Assembly: GCF_010550245.1 (NCBI RefSeq) | Contig: NZ_JAAGLU010000056.1 | Coordinates: 1-40,129, forward strand | Direction of reading: 5' to 3' | Origin: Streptomyces sp. SID12501 | GTDB taxonomy: Bacteria; Actinomycetota; Actinomycetes; Streptomycetales; Streptomycetaceae | DNA: 40,129 nucleotides | In this document: piece after piece, positions 1 to 7,320 of the stretch | Layout: every line of letters starts with the position of its first letter | Position numbering within the stretch: position 1 is the first letter of the stretch | Notes under the pieces: generated by a model | The model's input: the letters and a program-made list of their open reading frames with translations, nothing else | Told to the model about the DNA's origin: nothing | Databases searched by the model: none | Program-made: the position numbers and the translations under genes

Positions 1-1501
1 ACCCGTCCTTGCGGCGCAGACCGAGCGCCAGTGCCTCGTGGCGGGCCTGGGTGGCGGCGCGGCGGCGTTCCGCCGCCGTGGCCGCCTCACGGGCCGCCGT
101 GAGGCCTGCTTCCGCGTCGGCGAGGGCGGCCTTCGCCGCGTCGTGCCGCTCCGCCAGGTCCGCGTCGCCCGCGTCGAGGCCGTCGACCTCGGCCTGCAGG
201 GTCTCGTACTCCTCCTGGGCCGCGACCGCCCGTTCCCGCGCCTCGTCGCGGGCGGTGGCGAGCCTGTCGATCTCGGCCTGAGCGCTCGCCGCACGCGAAC
301 GGGCGGCGTTGACCTGGCCGTTCAGCCGGGCCAGTCCCTCGCGGCGGTCGGCGATCGCGCGGGCCACGTCCTTCAGGCGCCGCTCCTCGACCGCGAGTCC
401 GCGCTCCAGCTCGGCCCGGTGCTCGACCGTGTCCTCCAGCGCGTGTTCGGCCGCTTCCAGGGCCGCTTCCAGCTCGGCCTCCTGCTCACGGATACGCGCG
501 GCCTCGCGCTCCATGTCCTCGGGTTCACGTCCGCGCCGCTCGTCGTCCGGGGCGGAGGTGGCGCTCTTCACGCGCGCGTCGGCCAGCGAGACGGTGCCTC
601 GCACCCGTTCGGCGAGCTGGGAGAGCTCGTACCAGGTCTGCTGCGCGCCTTGGAGGCGCGGCGTGAGCTGCCGTACCTCGTCCTCCAGCAGCGCTTCGCG
701 CTGGAGGGCCTTCTTCAGCTCGGCCTCCGCCGCGTCCTTGCGCTCCTTGAGCGCGGCCTCGTCCGCGACCTCTGTCTGGAGGGCCCCTCGCAGCCGTACG
801 AGATCGTCGGCGAGAAGCCGGAGCCGGGCGTCACGCAGATCCGCCTGGATGACCGCGGCCCGGCGCGCGACCGCCGCCTGCCGTCCCAGCGGCTTCAGCT
901 GACGCCGCAGTTCGTCGGTGAGGTCCTGGACGCGGGCGAGGTTCGCCTGCATCGCGTCCAGCTTGCGCAGCGCCTTCTCCTTGCGCTTGCGGTGCTTCAG
1001 TACGCCCGCCGCCTCCTCGATGAAGGCGCGGCGGCCCATCGGATCGGCGTGCAGTACGGAGTCCAGCTGGCCCTGGCCGACGATGACGTGCATCTCGCGG
1101 CCGATGCCGGAGTCGGACAGCAGCTCCTGGATGTCCAGCAGCCGGCAGGTGTCGCCGTTGATCTGGTACTCGCTGCCGCCGTTGCGGAACATGATCCGCG
1201 TGATGGTGACCTCGGCGTACTCGATGGGCAGCGCGCCGTCGGAGTTGTCGATGGTGAGGGACACTTCGGCGCGGCCGAGCGGCGGGCGCCCGGTGGTGCC
1301 GGCGAAGATGACGTCCTCCATCTTGCCGCCGCGCAACGACTTGGCGCCCTGCTCGCCCATCACCCAGCTGAGCGCGTCCACGACATTGGACTTGCCCGAG
1401 CCGTTGGGCCCCACGACACACGTGATGCCCGGTTCGAACCGGAGCGTGGTCGCCGAGGCGAACGACTTGAACCCTCGGAGGGTCAGGGCCTTGAGGTGCA
1501 C
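1..1501 (-). CDS. smc: Chromosome segregation ATPase SMC, N-terminal part (gene runs off the left edge)
   Basis: Structural maintenance of chromosomes protein, which compacts and segregates the chromosome with ScpAB on the nucleoid. About 500 N-terminal residues are visible. They begin MHLKALTLRGFKSF and contain the Walker A motif GPNGSGKSN (about residues 31-39) in an ABC-type head. A long Ala/Glu/Arg-rich coiled-coil arm follows to the window edge; the hinge and C-terminal head lie outside. The start is the GTG at 1499-1501, matching the conserved SMC N-terminus. There is no well-placed Shine-Dalgarno: GGAAGG lies 14 nt upstream, and a TAGAGT box that could be a -10 lies 8 nt upstream. Family identity is certain from the head motif. 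Confidence 0.97.
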   Translation of the reverse strand, partial: MHLKALTLRGFKSFASATTLRFEPGITCVVGPNGSGKSNVVDALSWVMGEQGAKSLRGGKMEDVIFAGTTGRPPLGRAEVSLTIDNSDGALPIEYAEVTITRIMFRNGGSEYQINGDTCRLLDIQELLSDSGIGREMHVIVGQGQLDSVLHADPMGRRAFIEEAAGVLKHRKRKEKALRKLDAMQANLARVQDLTDELRRQLKPLGRQAAVARRAAVIQADLRDARLRLLADDLVRLRGALQTEVADEAALKERKDAAEAELKKALQREALLEDEVRQLTPRLQGAQQTWYELSQLAERVRGTVSLADARVKSATSAPDDERRGREPEDMEREAARIREQEAELEAALEAAEHALEDTVEHRAELERGLAVEERRLKDVARAIADRREGLARLNGQVNAARSRAASAQAEIDRLATARDEARERAVAAQEEYETLQAEVDGLDAGDADLAERHDAAKAALADAEAGLTAAREAATAAERRRAATQARHEALALGLRRKDG

Positions 1502-1804
1502 GCCGCTGGACTCTACCTTCCGCCGGTATGTCACATGATGAACCCCTGGATACCCCCCGGCGGTTTCGCCGATGAACGTGCAGGGCACATCAGACGTTAA
1601 AGAGGGTGGACACCTTGGGGAAGCAACCACTCTGGACCATGGGGGAGCAGACGGGCAGCACGGGGAAATAAAGAAGGGACGCCGAAGCGTCCCTTGCAAT
1701 ACTCTGGCCAAACTTCGACAGCTCAGCGGTTGATGCCAACAGCTCGACCACTGGGTGCCTGGTGCGATGCGCGGTACTGATGCGATGCGTTACAGACGCA
1801 GTGA
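1502..1804. other. Intergenic region between smc and the 67-aa coiled-coil gene
   Basis: About 300 bases with no convincing gene. It holds the hairpin at 1674-1695 described separately and presumably the smc promoter. Long plus-strand open frames that run into it from smc are antisense shadows. Confidence 0.6.
1674..1695 (-). terminator. Nine-bp perfect stem-loop with CGAA/TTCG loop
   Basis: AAGGGACGC and GCGTCCCTT form a perfect 9-bp stem closing a tetranucleotide loop. It lies downstream of the 67-aa gene and upstream of smc, both on the minus strand. No clear U-tract follows, so it may be a terminator or an mRNA-stabilising hairpin. Confidence 0.55.
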
Positions 1805-2008
1805 TCAGGTGAGCGCGGGCTCTGCCTGGCGTGCGTCGATGCTCTCGAGAAGCGAATCGTGAGAAGCGGCAGCCGTCAGCTCGTCGTTCTCCGCCTGGAT
1901 GCGTCCGAGTTCGGATTCCAGGTCCTGTACGCGCTGCTGGAGCCGTCGCATCTCGGCGAGGAGTCGCGGGTCAGAGCCGCCGACGTAACCGAGAAGCGCC
2001 TTTGCCAT
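1805..2008 (-). CDS. Small conserved coiled-coil protein, 67 aa, unknown function
   Basis: No function is recognised. The 67-residue product starts MAKALLGYVGGSDPRLLAEM. Residues about 12-48 are rich in Leu, Glu, Gln and Arg with heptad-like spacing (RLLAEMRRLQQRVQDLESEL), suggesting a short coiled coil. It has no membrane segment or signal peptide. The start at 2008 is set by a strong ribosome binding site (GGAGGACC about 6-8 nt upstream); the longer open frame upstream lacks support. It lies between acyP and smc on the same strand. I recall similar small proteins at this position in other streptomycetes but could not verify this. A role with SMC would be conjecture from position only. Confidence 0.8.
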   Translation of the reverse strand: MAKALLGYVGGSDPRLLAEMRRLQQRVQDLESELGRIQAENDELTAAASHDSLLESIDARQAEPALT

Positions 2009-2409
2009 GATGGATGGTCCTCCACACTGAGTGACCGACCGAAGCGGTGTGGGTCGTGAGGGAATCGCACCCGCGATGCTTGGCACTGTGCAGCTCTTGC
2101 TTGGGTTTTTACTGCCGTTCTTACATGCCAAACAGCTAAGGTGCGCGGGGCTTTCAGAGTCTCACCAAAAAGTTTGACGGTCAACACGATCACGCCCTGT
2201 ATTGGCGGGCGGCACGGGGCGCGCGGCCTCTGGCGGGCGGCGCGGCGACTCCGGCGGGGCCCGAGGGCCTGGTGACAAGCGTTTTCTGCGGAGCCTGCCA
2301 CGACCTGCCCTTCTTGGCAACCACCAGGCAGTTTCTGCCGTGGACAGGCGCGCGTGGCATGTTGTGGCATGTCTACGGGGTGCTGCCTGGGCCGCTTTAC
2401 AGAACCGCC
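2009..2409. other. Intergenic region upstream of the 67-aa gene
   Basis: About 400 bases with no credible gene. The part from about 2090 to 2190 is visibly richer in A and T. On the minus strand a TTGACC box (2179-2184) lies 17 nt from a weak -10-like GACTCT (2156-2161), and TTGAC-G-GTCAA forms an 11-bp palindrome there. This may be the promoter of the 67-aa gene; the support is weak. Confidence 0.35.
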
Positions 2410-2691
2410 TCAGCGGATGGCGAACCCGTCGTAGATCCGACGAGGTGTGTCCCAGATCTCGGTGACGCCGTCCACGCGGCCGGGCGTGTCGTCACCGCGC
2501 AGCCAGTCGAGCAGTCCTTCACAGCCCTGACGCGTGCCTTCCGCGACCACTTGCACACGTCCGTCGTCCAAATTGAGAGCAAAACCACTCAGCCCGCCGA
2601 TCTCCAGCGCCCTGGCCCGCGTGAACCAGCGGAAACCCACGCCCTGGACGCGTCCGCGCACCCAGGCGACCAGTCGCACATCCTCGTTCAT
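2410..2691 (-). CDS. acyP: Acylphosphatase
   Basis: Small (93 aa) cytosolic enzyme that hydrolyses acyl phosphates such as acetyl phosphate or 1,3-bisphosphoglycerate. The signature VRGRVQGVGFRWF (residues 11-23) provides the phosphate-binding loop and catalytic Arg21. GFALNLDDGRVQV contains the catalytic Asn40. The length is normal for the alpha/beta sandwich family. It sits upstream of the 67-aa gene and smc, and an acyP gene next to smc also occurs in mycobacteria. The start is the ATG at 2691. It is transcribed divergently from the CAP-domain gene. Confidence 0.95.
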   Translation of the reverse strand: MNEDVRLVAWVRGRVQGVGFRWFTRARALEIGGLSGFALNLDDGRVQVVAEGTRQGCEGLLDWLRGDDTPGRVDGVTEIWDTPRRIYDGFAIR

Positions 2692-2780
2692 GGACGCACG
2701 CTAACGGGCCAATGTCTCTCTGAGCACTTCCTCCCCTTGCGCCATGGGGTACCGTCCCCACCCAACGAATCTCATATGAA

Positions 2781-2800
2781 ACTCACTCGTTCGAGTGAGT
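2781..2800. promoter_or_regulatory. Palindrome, candidate operator for the CAP-domain gene and/or acyP
   Basis: ACTCACTCG-TT-CGAGTGAGT has two perfect 9-bp arms. It lies in the divergent acyP / CAP-protein intergenic region, 33 nt before the CAP-protein start. The size and symmetry fit a dimeric repressor site. I do not recognise the motif. Confidence 0.5.
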
Positions 2801-2833
2801 AATCCTGACCGCAAGGACGAGGAAGGCCAAAAC

Positions 2834-3988
2834 ATGGGACGCCACCGACGCTCCGCCGCCGGAAGCGCCACCACAGGTCGCGCCACGGGGGTCACGGAAA
2901 CATACGATTCGGACACGGGAGGTTACGGATCCGGCCAGGGACCGTACGACTCCCCTGTCCCACACACACCTCACACCGCGTACAGCACGCTGTGGGAGGA
3001 CGCCCCAACCACGGTGGGCATCGCCCCGTATCTGCACCCCGAGGCGCAATCCGACGCCTACGCGACGAGCGACGCCTACCTCTTCGCCCCGGACGTCACG
3101 GGCGCCCATACGGCGATGAACGGCGACGGTCCCTTCGGCGGACCCGGGAACGGCAGCACCCGTGGGCGCCGCAAGAAGCGGTCGTCCAGGCCGGTCCGTA
3201 CGGGCCTGCTGGGCGTCTCCGCCGCGGTCGCCCTGGGTACCGTCGCGGTCGCCACGGGCGTGCTGCCCGGCGGTGACAAGTACACGATCGGTGGCAGCAG
3301 CAGCGGCGACAAGGTGCAGGCCGCCGACTCCCCGACGAACGCCGAGACCCAGCAGGGGGGCACGTCCGGCAACGCCGACACGGACCGCGACAGCGGTACG
3401 TCGACGAGCCGCGACTCGGATCGCGACACATCGCCCTCTTCCCCATCCCCCTCGCAGTCGACGGCTTCGGCCGCCCCGGCGACCAAGGCCCCGCCGAAGA
3501 AGTCGGCGGTCACGCCCAGCGAGGCACCGACGACGGCTCCGGCGCCCACTCCGCCGAAGGCGAACGAGACTTCGAAGCAGCAGACCTCCGCCCCCATCAC
3601 CGTGTCCGCGCAGGCCGCCGCCGAGGCGGAGGTGCTCCAGCTCGTCAACGAGGAGCGGGCGAAGGTGGGCTGCAGCGCGGTGTCCGCGAACAGCGCGCTG
3701 CAGGACCTGGCGGAGGCGTTCAGCGAGGACATGGCCGCCCGGGACTTCTTCGACCACACCGACCCCGACGGTCTCTCACCCTGGGACCGGGCGGACAAGG
3801 CCGGCATCACCAGCCTCGGCGGCGAGAACATCGCCCGGGGCCAGGCCGACGCGGCCGCGGTGATGGTGGCCTGGATGAACAGCCCCGGCCACAAGGCGAA
3901 CATCCTGAACTGCGACTTCAAGACGCTGGGAGTGGGCGTCCACTTCGGCTCGGGCGGCCCCTGGTGGACTCAGGACTTCGGCTACTGA
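2834..3988 (+). CDS. CAP/SCP-superfamily (cysteine-rich secretory protein-like) domain protein, secreted or membrane anchored
   Basis: 384 aa. The first ~115 residues are low-complexity and cytoplasmic. A basic patch (RGRRKKRSSRPVRT) then precedes one hydrophobic segment (LLGVSAAVALGTVAVATGVL), acting as a signal-anchor. A long Ser/Thr/Pro/Asp linker crosses the wall. The C-terminal ~125 residues form the CAP domain: NEERAKVGC, the HTDPDG motif, GENIARG, and MNSPGHKANIL. The two conserved His and the Glu of the CAP cavity are present. The function is unknown; CAP proteins of actinobacteria are extracellular and proposed to act in lipid or wall biology. The start at 2834 follows GAGGAAGG; a GTG or ATG further upstream would add 13 unsupported residues. 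Confidence 0.9.
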   Translation: MGRHRRSAAGSATTGRATGVTETYDSDTGGYGSGQGPYDSPVPHTPHTAYSTLWEDAPTTVGIAPYLHPEAQSDAYATSDAYLFAPDVTGAHTAMNGDGPFGGPGNGSTRGRRKKRSSRPVRTGLLGVSAAVALGTVAVATGVLPGGDKYTIGGSSSGDKVQAADSPTNAETQQGGTSGNADTDRDSGTSTSRDSDRDTSPSSPSPSQSTASAAPATKAPPKKSAVTPSEAPTTAPAPTPPKANETSKQQTSAPITVSAQAAAEAEVLQLVNEERAKVGCSAVSANSALQDLAEAFSEDMAARDFFDHTDPDGLSPWDRADKAGITSLGGENIARGQADAAAVMVAWMNSPGHKANILNCDFKTLGVGVHFGSGGPWWTQDFGY

Positions 3989-4009
3989 CCGGCGCGACCG
4001 TCCGGACCG

Positions 4010-4050
4010 CCTGAAGATTGCACTAACTACGGGTTAGCGCAATCTTCAGG
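4010..4050. promoter_or_regulatory. Long inverted repeat between the CAP gene and hxlR: operator and/or terminator
   Basis: Arms at 4010-4027 and 4033-4050 pair with a single mismatch around a 5-nt centre. The outer 12 bp are CCTGAAGATTGC, and the inner ACTAAC..GTTAG is an operator-like dyad. It follows the CAP gene stop by 21 nt and overlaps the putative -35 of the HxlR gene. It could terminate the first gene and serve as the autoregulatory site of the second. There is no T-run after it on the plus strand, which favours an operator. Confidence 0.6.
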
Positions 4051-4073
4051 TCAGCGCTGCGCTCGCGTACGCT
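4045..4073 (+). promoter_or_regulatory. Candidate promoter of the HxlR-family gene (possibly leaderless)
   Basis: TTCAGG (4045-4050), 17-nt spacer, TACGCT (4068-4073), then exactly six bases to the first ATG. This would place the transcription start at the start codon. The -35 box is the outer end of the right arm of the inverted repeat. Confidence 0.5.
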
Positions 4074-4079
4074 GGAGTC

Positions 4080-4484
4080 ATGATGAACGCCACGGAGGAG
4101 CAGCCCCTCCCCTACGACGTGTTCGCCAAGGCGTGTCCGTCGCGCGGCACGCTGGAGCACGTCACGGGCCGTTGGGGCGCGCTCACACTCGGCGCCCTGC
4201 AGGAGGGCTCGCTCCGCTTCAACGAGTTGCGCCGCCGCGTCGACGGCGTGAGCGAGAAAATGCTCTCCCAGACCCTCCAGGCCCTGGAGCGCGACGGCCT
4301 GGTCCACCGCGAGGCCCAGCCGACGAACCCGCCCCGCGTGGACTACGAGCTGACCTCTCTGGGCCACGAGGTCGCCCAACGGCTGCTGGCGCTCATCCAC
4401 TTCGTGGAGGGCCGCATGGACTCCGTGCTGGCAGCACGCGAGAAGTACGACGAGACACGCGCCCCTCGACAGCAGAACCCGTGA
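4080..4484 (+). CDS. HxlR-family winged-helix transcriptional regulator
   Basis: 134 aa with the HxlR (MarR-like) winged-helix domain: CPSRGTLEHVTGRWGALTL, RFNELRRRVDGVSEKMLSQTL (recognition-helix region) and DGLVHREAQPTNPPRVDYELT (wing). One conserved N-terminal Cys, in ACPSRG, is the residue that senses electrophiles or oxidants in some family members. Two in-frame ATGs open the gene. A -10-like TACGCT six nt before the first suggests a leaderless message; GGAG sits 5 nt from the second. The usual divergent target gene is absent: the upstream CAP gene is co-directional and mutM is convergent with a 4-bp gap. The target may be the gene itself or distant. Confidence 0.9.
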   Translation: MMNATEEQPLPYDVFAKACPSRGTLEHVTGRWGALTLGALQEGSLRFNELRRRVDGVSEKMLSQTLQALERDGLVHREAQPTNPPRVDYELTSLGHEVAQRLLALIHFVEGRMDSVLAAREKYDETRAPRQQNP

Positions 4485-4488
4485 CCGT

Positions 4489-5349
4489 CTACGCCGAAAT
4501 ACGCGGCGCCCGCTGGCACTTCGGGCAGAAGTAGCTGGACCGGTTCATCCAGGGGCGACGCAACATCGGCGTCGCACAGCGCTTGCAGGGCAGTCCCTCG
4601 CGTCCGTACGCGTCGAGCGAGCGGTCGAAGTATCCGGATTCGCCATTGACGTTGACGTACAGACTGTCGAAACTCGTGCCGCCCACGTCCAGCGCCGCGT
4701 TCATCACATCCCGTACGTGGCCCAGGAGTTCGGCGGTGTGCGGGCGGGTGAAGCCCGCGGTCGGGCGTTCGTAGTGGACCCGGGAGCGCCAAAGGGCCTC
4801 GTCCGCGTAGATGTTGCCCACGCCGCTGATCAACGACTGGTCGAGCAGGGCCCGTTTGATGGTCGTCCGCTTCCGGCGCAGCGCCTGATGGAAGGCCTCG
4901 TCGTCGAACAGCGGGTCGAGGGGGTCACGCGCGATGTGGGCGATGACGTCGGGCAGCCCGTCGGGGGTGTTGTCGTGCAACGACAGCCCGCCGAAGGTGC
5001 GTTGGTCGACGAAGCGCAGCTCGGTGGCCAGGTCGTCGGCGAAGCGGACGCGAATACGCAGATGTTTCTCGTCGACGGCCTCGGGCGGCTGCATCAGCAG
5101 CTGACCACTCATCCCGAGATGCGCCAGGACCGACTGCCCGGTGTCCTCCAACGGCAGCCACAGATACTTGCCACGCCGGCTGGGCGTACCGATGCGATGC
5201 CCCTGGAGCCGATGCACGAAGTCATCGCCCCCGGCGACATGCCGCCGCACGGCCCGAGGATGCAACACCTCGGCGTCGGCAACGGTGCGCTGGGCCACCC
5301 ACCGAGCCAACCCCCGCCGTACGACCTCGACTTCGGGCAACTCAGGCAT
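4489..5349 (-). CDS. mutM: Formamidopyrimidine-DNA glycosylase / AP lyase
   Basis: Base-excision repair enzyme that removes 8-oxoguanine and formamidopyrimidines and nicks the strand. 286 aa. It begins MPELPEVEVVRR with the catalytic N-terminal Pro (after Met removal) and Glu3; Lys61 is in RRGKYLWLPL. The helix-two-turn-helix contains KRALLDQSLISGVGNIYADE. A C-terminal zinc finger has four Cys (about 255, 258, 275, 278) with the conserved MNRSSYFC Arg. All key residues are present. It follows rnc on the same strand, but a strong terminator and a dispersed repeat lie between, so it probably has its own promoter or depends on readthrough. Confidence 0.97.
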   Translation of the reverse strand: MPELPEVEVVRRGLARWVAQRTVADAEVLHPRAVRRHVAGGDDFVHRLQGHRIGTPSRRGKYLWLPLEDTGQSVLAHLGMSGQLLMQPPEAVDEKHLRIRVRFADDLATELRFVDQRTFGGLSLHDNTPDGLPDVIAHIARDPLDPLFDDEAFHQALRRKRTTIKRALLDQSLISGVGNIYADEALWRSRVHYERPTAGFTRPHTAELLGHVRDVMNAALDVGGTSFDSLYVNVNGESGYFDRSLDAYGREGLPCKRCATPMLRRPWMNRSSYFCPKCQRAPRISA

Positions 5350-5370
5350 GGAAACCCCCTGGCTTTGGGC

Positions 5371-5415
5371 CTTTAGGGGCGCGGGGAACTGCGCGACCAG
5401 CCCTCACCGGCCCGC
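5371..5415 (+). repeat. Dispersed intergenic repeat, short variant (copy A)
   Basis: TTAGGGGCGCGGGGAACTGC followed by GCGACCAGCC. This matches the outer parts of copies B and C but lacks their internal hairpin segment. It lies just upstream of mutM. Confidence 0.65.
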
Positions 5416-5436
5416 GGACAACGAAAAACCGAAGAA

Positions 5437-5472
5437 CACCAGTGCCCGTCCCGCCAGGGACAAGCACTGGTG
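5437..5472 (-). terminator. Strong Rho-independent terminator after rnc
   Basis: On the minus-strand RNA, two 16-nt arms (CACCAGUGCUUGUCCC and its partner) pair fully, with two G-U wobbles, around a UGGC loop. A U-rich stretch follows (UUCUUCGGUUUUUC). It starts 10 nt after the rnc stop. Confidence 0.8.
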
Positions 5473-5481
5473 CACACAGAC

Positions 5482-6330
5482 TCAGGCAGACGTTGAGGAA
5501 GGCGCCTCGGCGTCATCCTCAACAGGCACAGGTACAGGCACCGCGGCCTCAGCTGCGGCCACAGCCACCGCCTCCGCGGCAGCGACCTTCACACGTTCAT
5601 CCGCATCCGCACGGATGGAACGCCAGGCCGATTCCGCGGCCTGCTGCTCCGCCTCCTTCTTGCTGCGGCCGGTGCCGGTGCCGTACGAGACGCCTCCGAC
5701 GCGGGCGGCAGCAGTGAAGGTCTTCTCGTGGTCCGGGCCGGTCTCCGTGACCAGGTACTCGGGCACGCCGAGCCCTTCGGTCGCGGTGAGCTCCTGGAGA
5801 CTGGTCTTCCAGTCCAGGCCGGCACCGAGGTTCGAGGATTTCTCGATCAGCGGGTCGAAGAGACGGTGGACGAGTTCGCCCGCCGCGTCGAGACCCTGGT
5901 CGAGATAGACAGCGCCGATCACCGCTTCAAGGGTGTCGGCGAGGATGGACGCCTTGTCCCGCCCGCCCGTGCCCTCTTCACCACGGCCTAGCCGGATGAA
6001 GGAGCCGAGTTCGAGCCCACGGCCCACCTCCGCGAGTGCACGAGAATTGACCACCGCGGCCCGCAGCTTGGCCAACTGGCCTTCTGGGAGGTCGGGGTGG
6101 GTGCGATACAGCGTGTCCGTGACCACCAGACCGAGCACGGAGTCCCCGAGGAACTCCAACCGCTCATTGGTGGGCAGACCGCCGTTCTCGTACGCGTACG
6201 AACGATGGGTCAGCGCACGCACCAGAAGGGCGGACTCAAGCTGGTAGCCGAGCCGCCCTTCCAGAAGCGTGTGGGACGAGGCTGTGTCCGCCTTTTTCTT
6301 GGCGGTCGAGTCCGCCTGGGCGTCAGACAT
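5482..6330 (-). CDS. rnc: Ribonuclease III
   Basis: Double-stranded-RNA endonuclease that processes rRNA and structured mRNAs (AbsB, a global antibiotic regulator, in S. coelicolor). 282 aa. The RNase III signature NERLEFLGDSVL is at residues 55-66, and catalytic Asp/Glu continue in DKASILADTLEAVIGAVYLD. A dsRNA-binding domain (about 175-245) includes the KKEAEQQAAESA helix. The C-terminal tail is unusual: it is Ala/Val/Pro-rich with a PVPVPV run, and adds about 35 residues. The start at 6330 gives MSDAQADS and has GAGAGG upstream. It follows rpmF by a 19-nt gap in the DUF177-rpmF-rnc operon. Confidence 0.97.
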   Translation of the reverse strand: MSDAQADSTAKKKADTASSHTLLEGRLGYQLESALLVRALTHRSYAYENGGLPTNERLEFLGDSVLGLVVTDTLYRTHPDLPEGQLAKLRAAVVNSRALAEVGRGLELGSFIRLGRGEEGTGGRDKASILADTLEAVIGAVYLDQGLDAAGELVHRLFDPLIEKSSNLGAGLDWKTSLQELTATEGLGVPEYLVTETGPDHEKTFTAAARVGGVSYGTGTGRSKKEAEQQAAESAWRSIRADADERVKVAAAEAVAVAAAEAAVPVPVPVEDDAEAPSSTSA

Positions 6331-6349
6331 GGAGCCTCTCACCGGCCGC

Positions 6350-6523
6350 TCAGACCTCGAGGACCTGGCGCTTGTTGTAAGTGCCGCAAGACGGGCACGC
6401 GATGTGCTGCAGCTTGGGCTCCTGGCAGCGCTCGCACGCAACCAGAGTGGGGACCGCAGCCTTCCACTGCGACCGGCGGTGGCGCGTGTTGCTGCGCGAC
6501 ATCTTCCGCTTCGGAACAGCCAC
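6350..6523 (-). CDS. rpmF: 50S ribosomal protein L32
   Basis: 57 aa, MAVPKRKMSRSNTRHRRSQW at the N-terminus, typical bL32. Four Cys (CERC and CPSC, residues 30, 33, 43, 46) form a zinc ribbon, so this is the zinc-containing (C+) paralogue type. The GTG start at 6523 lies 2 nt after the DUF177 stop and has GGAG upstream, suggesting coupled translation. Confidence 0.97.
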   Translation of the reverse strand: MAVPKRKMSRSNTRHRRSQWKAAVPTLVACERCQEPKLQHIACPSCGTYNKRQVLEV

Positions 6524-6525
6524 GG

Positions 6526-7176
6526 CTACTTCTCCTGCTTCTCGTCGACGCCCGCTTCCGCTTCGGCGTCGCTGATCTCGTCCTTCTCGCCGGGTTCGAG
6601 TGAACCTACGAGTCCCTGCAGTGCCGCCCAACGAATGTCGACGGCGTCATGGTGGTGTTCCGGGTCGTCAGCCAGTCGCGCTCCACACTCGGAGCACAGA
6701 CCGGGACAGTCGTCCTGGCACACCGGCTGCATCGGCAGTGCGAGCACCACCGCATCACGCAGCACGGATTCGAGGTCGAACAAGCCGTCCTCGATGAAGA
6801 GCACGTCCTCGTCGTCCTCGGCGTCGTCGGCCGGCTCCGCTTTTACGCGGCCCCGGTCGTCGGCGTCAGGGTACGAGAACATCTCCTGGAAGTCCGCTGT
6901 GAGCTCCTGCTCAAGCGGCTCCAGACACCTTACGCACTCCCCCTTGGCCCGTGCACGGGCGGTGCCTGTGACAAGCACACCTTCCATGACCGACTCCAGG
7001 CGGAGTTTGAGCACCATCGGCACGCCTTCCGGCACTCCGATGACCCCCTGGATCCCGAGATCCTTGGGAGCGTCGATCTCACGGGTCAGGCGCTGCAGCG
7101 CGCCAGGACGCCGACCCAGTTCGTGTGTGTCGAACACGAGGGGGTTGCGGTGGTCGAGGCGGGCGTTCAGAGCCAT
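6526..7176 (-). CDS. YceD / DUF177-family protein
   Basis: 216 aa. The DUF177 family lies upstream of rpmF in most bacteria and is implicated in 23S rRNA accumulation (YceD in E. coli; plant homologues act in 23S processing). Visible conserved elements are GECVRCLEPLEQEL and a C-terminal metal-ligand-like cluster PVCQDDCPGLCSECG. The acidic C-terminus (EPGEKDEISDAEAEAGVDEKQ) is typical. The start at ATG 7176 gives MALNARLDHRNPLVFDTHEL; upstream residues in the longer frame look non-coding. First gene of the DUF177-rpmF-rnc operon. Confidence 0.92.
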   Translation of the reverse strand: MALNARLDHRNPLVFDTHELGRRPGALQRLTREIDAPKDLGIQGVIGVPEGVPMVLKLRLESVMEGVLVTGTARARAKGECVRCLEPLEQELTADFQEMFSYPDADDRGRVKAEPADDAEDDEDVLFIEDGLFDLESVLRDAVVLALPMQPVCQDDCPGLCSECGARLADDPEHHHDAVDIRWAALQGLVGSLEPGEKDEISDAEAEAGVDEKQEK

Positions 7177-7320
7177 TCCTGCTTTCGATCTTCGATGCTC
7201 AGCTGCTCGTCCTCCGGGCAGCGGTGATCGCAGAGATACACGCGACCGAAGAGCCAGGATACTGGACCTTCCGCCCACGGCCCAATCCGGTCCCCGTCCG
7301 GTCTCTGCAGGGGCGGGCGT

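Noticed and set aside
38..1600. 520-codon plus-strand open frame over smc
   Set aside because: High-G+C antisense shadow of smc; composition is Arg/Leu/Gly-rich without domains, while the minus strand encodes a perfect SMC head.
3162..3863. Arg/Pro-rich open frames over the CAP-domain gene
   Set aside because: Alternate-frame translations of a G+C-rich gene with an obvious CAP domain in the main frame.
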